39,149 nucleotides of DNA from Leptospira_B sp964571605. GTDB lineage: Bacteria; Spirochaetota; Leptospiria; Leptospirales; Leptospiraceae. The notes under the pieces were generated by a model, which had not been told where the DNA came from, did not search any database, and worked only from the letters and a program-made list of their open reading frames with translations. The stretch's first letter is position 1. Every line of letters begins with the position of its first letter. Of the stretch, positions 32,909-39,149 are shown one piece after another. The translations under genes were made by a program, and so were the position numbers. The DNA is taken from contig CAZNCS010000013.1 of NCBI GenBank assembly GCA_964571605.1, positions 1-39,149 on the forward strand, given 5' to 3'.

Positions 32909-34318
32909 CTAGTTTCCAGCCGCGTGGATATTTTCTTTCCGCAGAGTGCGAATCATATCGGCGATATTCAGATAGTTCGTGGTCTTAAATAAAACTTTCC
33001 CATCGGCGGAAAAAATTACAAAAAATGGAAGGCCGATTTTTAGTTCGGGAAATCTGGGATCCTGTTCATACTTTATAAAATCTTTATCATCGTCCCGGAT
33101 TTTCAAGAGGACCGCTTTTCCAAGAGTTTGGTTTAAAGAAGAATCCGACAAAGTCAGATCTTCGAAAGCTTTACAATTAGAACACCAATCCGCATAAAAA
33201 TCGGCAAAGACCAAACGGTCTTCGTTCTTCGCTAATTCGAACGCAGTTTCGGAAACACGATGCCATTCCAGGTTTCCGTGTTCTTCTATAATGTCTTTTT
33301 TTATATCGCCAGTATGATTTCCCGAACTCACTAGACGGATAAAGATCGCTATAAAACAAACAAGGCCGGTCAATAAAAGTGCACGTTTAGTTCTTTCAGT
33401 GCGAAGAAATTTTTTAGATTGGTAAAGATAAGAAATGATCAAAATTCCGAGTCCGGCGGCGAGTATCCCTAAACCGATCTCATCCGGAATCGACCAACTC
33501 TCCATCGCCTTTTTATAATAAAGCCAGGAGAAGTAAAATACGAAAAAGCCCAGAACCAACTGAATCCATTTGGTCCATTTTCCTGTTTTAGGCAAAGAGA
33601 GTCCGAAAACACCTATTACTAAAAACGGAAGTCCGAGACCCAAACCGAAAAGGGACATCTTAAAAGCGGAAAGCGCTAAAGAAGAAACGGTAACGGATTG
33701 GACTCCTGCAGTCACTTGTATGAGAATCGCAACTACTACTGGGCCCACACAGGGAGAGGATAAAAGTCCCGCACCCATTCCCAAAAGAAACGTACCTTTC
33801 CAACCTTCTCCCCCTTTTACTTCTTTGGGAGGAACGATGGGCAAATGTAAATATCCGAGAGAAGCAAGTCCCAATAAAAAAATGACTACGGCTAAGATAA
33901 GATTGGTAACCGGATATCTCAGGATCGTATTAAAGGCACCACCGGAAATTCCCGCTAATAATCCGAAACAAAAATAGGTAAAAGGTAAACCTGCAAAATA
34001 TATAAGAGGATGGAATAATTTATTCCTGCCAGTTTCTCCCCTCGCTTGGATGATTCCAACGGTAATCGGATACAGAGGATACACGCATGGCAAAAGACTT
34101 GCGAGTAAACCTCCGGCGAACAAAAAGATCACCGTTTGAATTGTAAATTCAGGGCCGGAAATTCCTGTTTCGATACATCGATTTAGAATTTGTATCCAAG
34201 ACTCGCTGACCGGAACGGTCTCTGCGGACAAAGTCCCCGTAAAAAAATAGAAAGGAAGAAATAGAAAAGCCCGGGAGGAAAAAAGGCAACGTTTGATGAA
34301 TAGCCGGATATTATACAT
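32909..34318 (-). CDS. dsbD: Thiol:disulfide interchange protein, DsbD type
   Basis: 469 residues. A short leader is followed by the eight-helix DsbD beta domain with its two membrane cysteines, in ASLLPCVYPLYP and SSPCVGPVVV. A C-terminal thioredoxin-like gamma domain has ADWCSNCKAFE (about residues 377-387). The large N-terminal alpha domain of enteric DsbD is missing; the leader is only about 50 residues, as in many other bacteria. DsbD passes electrons from cytoplasmic thioredoxin to periplasmic thiol proteins, for example for cytochrome c maturation, and possibly to reduce the Sco-type CxxxC (inference). It may be co-transcribed with the porin-like gene upstream only by read-through past the hairpin at 34508-34536. 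Confidence 0.9.
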   Translation of the reverse strand: MYNIRLFIKRCLFSSRAFLFLPFYFFTGTLSAETVPVSESWIQILNRCIETGISGPEFTIQTVIFLFAGGLLASLLPCVYPLYPITVGIIQARGETGRNKLFHPLIYFAGLPFTYFCFGLLAGISGGAFNTILRYPVTNLILAVVIFLLGLASLGYLHLPIVPPKEVKGGEGWKGTFLLGMGAGLLSSPCVGPVVVAILIQVTAGVQSVTVSSLALSAFKMSLFGLGLGLPFLVIGVFGLSLPKTGKWTKWIQLVLGFFVFYFSWLYYKKAMESWSIPDEIGLGILAAGLGILIISYLYQSKKFLRTERTKRALLLTGLVCFIAIFIRLVSSGNHTGDIKKDIIEEHGNLEWHRVSETAFELAKNEDRLVFADFYADWCSNCKAFEDLTLSDSSLNQTLGKAVLLKIRDDDKDFIKYEQDPRFPELKIGLPFFVIFSADGKVLFKTTNYLNIADMIRTLRKENIHAAGN

Positions 34319-34502
34319 GAAACGGACCGCAAGACCTTTGATCGGCGCTCCTTCTCCTTTTGTAACTAGTATCGGCTTTGGACGCCCGAAATCCAGGGTG
34401 CGTTTTCCTGAAGATCGGTCAATCCGAATCTACGGACTGGAAAAAGAGAAGCCCTTTATTAGTTCGTATTGTTTTGACGAATCGGAAGACGCAGCTGACA
34501 AG

Positions 34503-34536
34503 AAAAAGCCCGAGCCTTTGGAAAAAAGACTCGGGC
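34503..34536 (-). terminator. Terminator after the porin-like gene
   Basis: On the minus strand GCCCGAG (34536-34530) pairs with CTCGGGC (34514-34508) around a 15-base A/T-rich loop and is followed by TTTTT (34507-34503). It lies 22 bases after the porin-like stop and before the dsbD start. Confidence 0.8.
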
Positions 34537-34557
34537 CATTCTTCTGCAAAATGACAG

Positions 34558-36486
34558 TTAAATTGCGAACTGCAGAGTGAGAGAGAAATAGGTACTGTTT
34601 TTATCGAAATTGTACTGCTTTTGGTTTCTAATTGCGTCTCCCGCGTAAAGAACCGTAGCTCCAGCCCAGATCGAGAAGTATTGGTTAATCTGTTTGATAT
34701 AGATCAAGTCGTATTCCAGAACCAATCTATGTCCAGGTTGCCAATTTTTCAGGAAAGGGTTATTGGCAGCGTTTTCCGTACTTCCTGTAACCGTTTTTCC
34801 TGTTAGGAAATTTCCATTCGCGTCGTAACCGGAACTTCCTGTAACTGCGGTTCTGTTTCCATCGTACCAAGCGTCTTGGACCTTATCCTTGCGGATATCG
34901 TAAACTGCAAAGATGAAACGGCCCCAGTCTTCGTTAACATACTGTAGATGAACAGAAGTAGTTCTTACGTTTGCCCAAAAAGCCGCGTTCGCAATCCCGT
35001 TCCCAGAGTCGAAGTAAGGAAATCCACCGGATCTGGTAGCAAACATAGGATCCCAGGTACCTGCTTTTCCGTCAGTCCGATTCGGATCTCCGGAAGCTCT
35101 GGCAAATTGTACGCCCAGTCTAAATCCTTTATACGTATATCCTGTTTGAGCTACGAAGAAGGAAGCGTCGTGTTGGACTGTTTCTTTATAAGCAGCCTGC
35201 TGATTCGTTCCTGAGCCGATGGTTTGGTTCAAAATATCCCAAGAAGCGCCGATCTGTTGTCCAGTACTTCCGGATTGAGATGCATATTCCAAACCCCAAT
35301 CCCAGGATTTTCCTGCAGGAAGACTTCTTCCGGAAGCAGTTCTATTACTCAATCGAATACCGGTTGTGAAAAGATTGTCTCTTCCGTTCGTCCGAATATT
35401 CGGATCCACAGTTGTGGAAGTTGTAGTATTATATTTTTTGACTACACCGATTTCATACAAATCGACTACGATTTCTTCGGAAGGTTTCCAGCTATTGTAT
35501 AAAAATGCCAAGTAAGTATCGTTCAAAGCGTTTGCGCCGGATACTTTCTGGTTGTTCGCTGTATTAAAACCGTTTGGTCCGTTGCTCTCTTCAGCGAGGA
35601 CTCCGTATCCAGCATGTGTGGACCAGGTCTTGGTATCAAAAGCGATTCTTAATGCATCAAAAGAGTTTCCGATCTGGCTATCATTTCGAGCCCCTATGAT
35701 TCTAGAGTCGCCGTAAGAAAAACTCTGGCGTCCCATATACACTTTCGTATTTGGAGCGAAGTCTTTCCAAACAACATAGGCTTCTCGGATATCCGTATTG
35801 TTTTTGACCGGAATTTGGCTACCTGGTGCGTAAGTGGTTCCAATTGAATTCGTAAAACTTGTCGGTCCGTATCCTGTTCCGTTCGGATCTTTATAGCCGC
35901 CGTATAATCTTGTATCCTGAATGGTAAATTTTACCGCAAAGGATTCGTTGACGTCCAAAAGAGTCCAAAACTGGCTATTTTGCGTAACGTAATTTTTAGA
36001 ATCGCTGGTAGATTTATCAAAGTCCTGGTTATTGAAATTTTCAAATCGAGGACGAACTTGGAATCCAAAACGAAGATTATCCGTAATCCAAAGACTTGTA
36101 TTTTTCTTAACCGCGTCTTGGTGTTCCGGAGTTAAGAGTAAATTGCTTAGTAACTCCCCGTCTAGTTTCCCTTTCCAGGGGCTTTTAAAAGGAGGAGCCG
36201 GAGTTTTGTCCTTCTCCTTATCTTTTGTTTCAGAGGCTGGCGCAGTAGTAGGAGTAGTTCCGGTGGATCCGGCTTTTTCTTTTTCCTTTTCTTTATCATC
36301 CGCCGCCGGAGTTTTTGCCGGAGCAGCCGGTTCCGTTTGGGCGACCGAATCCGTTTTAGGCGGTTCTTGAGACTGTCCATAAAGCATGTTTGCACCCAAA
36401 AATATTAGGGCGAGAAGGAGCCAAATGGAGAAGGAAGAGGCGTTTTTCTGTCGGTCTTGTCCCGACTGGCGGTTGATTTTTAACAT
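34558..36486 (-). CDS. Large outer-membrane beta-barrel, alginate-export/porin-like
   Basis: 642 residues. A signal peptide (about 18-38, LLLALIFLGANMLYG) is followed by a low-complexity Pro/Ala/Lys/Glu/Thr stretch (45-110: KEKEKAG, TTPTTAPASE) and then about 500 residues of alternating strands. FGFQVRPRFENFNN, SFAVKFTIQDTRLYGG and VYMGRQSFSYGDSRIIGARN are the phrases I associate with the alginate-export (AlgE-like, PF13372) barrel family. The C-terminus ends in a strand with aromatic and hydrophobic alternation (YFSLTLQFAI), as outer-membrane barrels do. The substrate is unknown; in Leptospira alginate itself is unlikely. Strong promoter at 36530-36558 and terminator at 34503-34536, so probably a single-gene, well-expressed unit. 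Confidence 0.8.
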   Translation of the reverse strand: MLKINRQSGQDRQKNASSFSIWLLLALIFLGANMLYGQSQEPPKTDSVAQTEPAAPAKTPAADDKEKEKEKAGSTGTTPTTAPASETKDKEKDKTPAPPFKSPWKGKLDGELLSNLLLTPEHQDAVKKNTSLWITDNLRFGFQVRPRFENFNNQDFDKSTSDSKNYVTQNSQFWTLLDVNESFAVKFTIQDTRLYGGYKDPNGTGYGPTSFTNSIGTTYAPGSQIPVKNNTDIREAYVVWKDFAPNTKVYMGRQSFSYGDSRIIGARNDSQIGNSFDALRIAFDTKTWSTHAGYGVLAEESNGPNGFNTANNQKVSGANALNDTYLAFLYNSWKPSEEIVVDLYEIGVVKKYNTTTSTTVDPNIRTNGRDNLFTTGIRLSNRTASGRSLPAGKSWDWGLEYASQSGSTGQQIGASWDILNQTIGSGTNQQAAYKETVQHDASFFVAQTGYTYKGFRLGVQFARASGDPNRTDGKAGTWDPMFATRSGGFPYFDSGNGIANAAFWANVRTTSVHLQYVNEDWGRFIFAVYDIRKDKVQDAWYDGNRTAVTGSSGYDANGNFLTGKTVTGSTENAANNPFLKNWQPGHRLVLEYDLIYIKQINQYFSIWAGATVLYAGDAIRNQKQYNFDKNSTYFSLTLQFAI

Positions 36487-36529
36487 AGGGGCGATCCTCT
36501 ATTTTGGACTTTATTCCAATATAACGGAC

Positions 36530-36558
36530 ATATATGATTTCTTAGCAGATTTTGTAAA
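36530..36558 (-). promoter_or_regulatory. Promoter of the porin-like gene
   Basis: Minus strand: TTTACA (36558-36553), 17 bases, ATATAT (36535-36530, or TATATG one base on). This gives a 5' leader of about 35-40 bases before the ATG at 36486. Box quality and spacing are good for a housekeeping sigma promoter. Confidence 0.6.
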
Positions 36559-36762
36559 GAAAATATTCAATATTTTGGACGGCTTTTTACTGATTCACGT
36601 AGAATAATCTCTGTTTTCTTAGATTCTTCTAGTAATGCTCAATTCATTATCCCCTCCCCTCCGCTAAACTGGATATGATCGATTTTCGGCAAAGAAGAAT
36701 GTAAATTAGAAACTTGCTTTGGACTTTGAGGAATTCCGAAATCAGCCGATAGATAGAGTAGA

Positions 36763-37521
36763 ATGTGCAGAAACGTCCGCAAAATTCTTCTCAGCGTTAT
36801 ACTTACGTTTCTATTTCTAAACCCAAACCAAAAAGTTTTGGAGTCTATTCCTGTTTCCATAAGCACTGAAACGGATATTGATTATAATTACGAATACGAG
36901 AAGAACGGACCGTATACGAAATTCTCCGATTGGGTTCCGTATAAATTGCATAAATGGGAACCTAAGTTTTTAGAAGACTATTATGAATTGTACGGTCTGA
37001 AACTTCATTATAAAGAAAATGAATTAAGAAGGGATATTTTCTTTTTAAAAGCGGGCCTCAAAAAAAGATTCCGTCATCCTCGAAACGCTCTCTGCCGAGT
37101 ACAAAACGAAGAAGAATATCATAAATACCGTCTTTTAATTTTTATGCATATGAATTTGCAAATTATGCGAGCCTATATGAGGATCGCTTCTCAATTCGAT
37201 AAAAGACATTTGTATTTTTATAATTTGGATTTTGCTCACGAATTAAAACTTTCTTTCGAAGTTGCAGACGGATTTTATAAGGAAGCAATTCCTTATTGGG
37301 ACTCCGCCCGCAAATACGCAGACCAGGCTTCCGAAATCGATTATGATTTGGATCTAGGTACTATAGAATCCGAACGTTATGAAATCATCACCGGTAAATT
37401 GGATTTCGGACAGATTATCTCCGATCACCGTAGCAGGCTTACTAAAAAAAGAGAAATTGTAGGCGAATACTTAGCAAAATACCCAGAGGCAGATAAACCG
37501 AATCTAGATCAGATTCCTTAG
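36763..37521 (+). CDS. Exported helical protein, function unknown
   Basis: 252 residues. A signal-like hydrophobic start (VRKILLSVILTFLFLN) is followed by an acidic, aromatic-rich mature part, mostly helical: EDYYELYGLKLHYKENELR, LLIFMHMNLQIMRAYMRIAS, LSFEVADGFYKEAIPYWDSA and a final REIVGEYLAKYPEADKPN. The two long helices with Tyr/Phe-rich faces recall the leptospiral flagellar-coiling proteins FcpA/FcpB, but I cannot confirm homology by eye and do not assign it. ATG start at 36763. It stands alone, with a divergent porin-like gene upstream and a repeat island downstream. Confidence 0.6.
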   Translation: MCRNVRKILLSVILTFLFLNPNQKVLESIPVSISTETDIDYNYEYEKNGPYTKFSDWVPYKLHKWEPKFLEDYYELYGLKLHYKENELRRDIFFLKAGLKKRFRHPRNALCRVQNEEEYHKYRLLIFMHMNLQIMRAYMRIASQFDKRHLYFYNLDFAHELKLSFEVADGFYKEAIPYWDSARKYADQASEIDYDLDLGTIESERYEIITGKLDFGQIISDHRSRLTKKREIVGEYLAKYPEADKPNLDQIP

Positions 37522-37865
37522 CTCAGAGGGTTCACGCGGATGCGCGGAGAGCTCAAAGGCTATCTCACGCAAAGGCGCTAAGACGCAAAGAGTTGGTATT
37601 TTGGTTCCCGAGTGATTCGAGCATAGCGAGAATAGTATCGAGGGAACTTTACAGAATAAAATTTTTCTAATAGGGCCTCTCAATACTATTTTCGTTACAC
37701 GAAAATCGCTCGAGGACCAAATTCCACTCATCCATTCTTAAAAACTCCACGTTCTTTGTGAACTCCGTGCATATCCCAACTTTGCGTCTCTGCGTCTTTG
37801 CGTGCCTAAGTTCCCTGCGCCTCTACGTGAAAATCCTCCGCGGTCTCCGCGCCTCTGCGTGGAAT
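37522..37865. repeat. Repeat island between the helical protein gene and glnA
   Basis: No gene. Left words (TTCACGCGGATGCGCGGAGA, CTCACGCAAAGGCGCTAAGA; 37531-37590) face right words (AACTTTGCGTCTCTGCGTCT, CCTGCGCCTCTACGTGAAAA, GGTCTCCGCGCCTCTGCGTG; 37779-37861). Inside is an imperfect 39-base inverted repeat (37602-37640 with 37681-37719). The island ends in the glnA terminator. Confidence 0.75.
37602..37719. repeat. Imperfect long inverted repeat (about 118 bases)
   Basis: The arm TGGTTCCCGAGTGATTCGAG (37602-37621, continuing to 37640) matches the reverse complement of 37681-37719 at 28 of 39 positions by my count. The 40-base centre contains no frame. This may be a REP/MITE-like palindromic element; no transposase is nearby. 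Confidence 0.55.
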
Positions 37866-37900
37866 AAAAAAAACCCCGAGAAAAACTCTCGGGGTTTTTT
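37866..37900 (-). terminator. Strong terminator after glnA (bidirectional)
   Basis: CCCCGAGA and TCTCGGGG form a perfect stem around AAAAC, flanked by an A run on the left and a T run on the right. It can stop transcription from both sides. It lies 25 bases after the glnA stop. Confidence 0.9.
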
Positions 37901-37925
37901 GTTCACAGTCTTTTGTTCTTTGCGA

Positions 37926-39149
<1,224 letters not shown>

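Noticed and set aside
36763..37521. Assignment as FcpA or FcpB
   Set aside because: Only a general resemblance in helical, exported character; no motif that I can verify.

Overview
The window looks like a chromosome segment of a Leptospira species. Supporting evidence is a DUF1577/PilZ-type protein, a FlaA-like endoflagellar sheath protein, FlgM, a Kdo transferase and many lipoproteins with loose lipoboxes ending in Cys. Frequent GTG/TTG starts, ATGA/GTGA stop-start overlaps, a lone initiator tRNA gene and gene-poor gaps filled with short repeats fit as well. The richer-than-pathogen base composition and many repeat islands suggest an intermediate or environmental lineage, but this is a guess. 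No phage, insertion sequence, CRISPR array or rRNA is visible.

Layout. 1-186 is the end of a small DMT-type membrane protein. 191-4197 (minus strand) is a four-gene copper/redox cluster: a cupredoxin/beta-helix/membrane fusion lipoprotein, a small membrane protein related to that fusion's C-terminus, a two-domain multicopper oxidase and a Sco1-type copper chaperone. It sits behind a strong dyad (4246-4271). 4374-7997 (minus) holds a DUF1577/PilZ protein, an RluA-type pseudouridine synthase and an NhaC-type antiporter. 8237-12722 (minus) is a tightly coupled trio: a retropepsin-like protease, mnmA and an unusual ATP-grasp/FMN-dehydrogenase fusion, joined by GTGA overlaps. 12878-14240 holds a small unknown protein and a GAF-GGDEF diguanylate cyclase. 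The initiator tRNA is at 14438-14510. 14636-16799 (minus) is an unknown lysine-rich membrane protein, a PLP-homeostasis protein (YggS type) and proC.

From 16899 the strand mostly switches to plus: FlaA-like protein, HAD hydrolase (minus), Kdo transferase, NAD synthetase, an unknown membrane protein (minus), a Cys-rich lipoprotein, rsmI, flgM, a degenerate iron-ADH-like protein, bactofilin and a RecJ-type exonuclease. Then come pcnB (minus), an M23 peptidase and lgt (plus), DsbD and a large porin-like protein (minus), an unknown exported helical protein (plus), and glnA (minus, cut by the window end).

The most interesting items are the copper cluster with its three-part fusion, the ATP-grasp/FMN fusion coupled to mnmA, an iron-ADH homologue that has lost every metal ligand, a GlnA with Phe at the adenylylation site, and a family of inward-facing short repeats. 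These repeats occupy five gene-free gaps next to gene 3' ends, including one composite repeated on both sides of the NAD synthetase gene.
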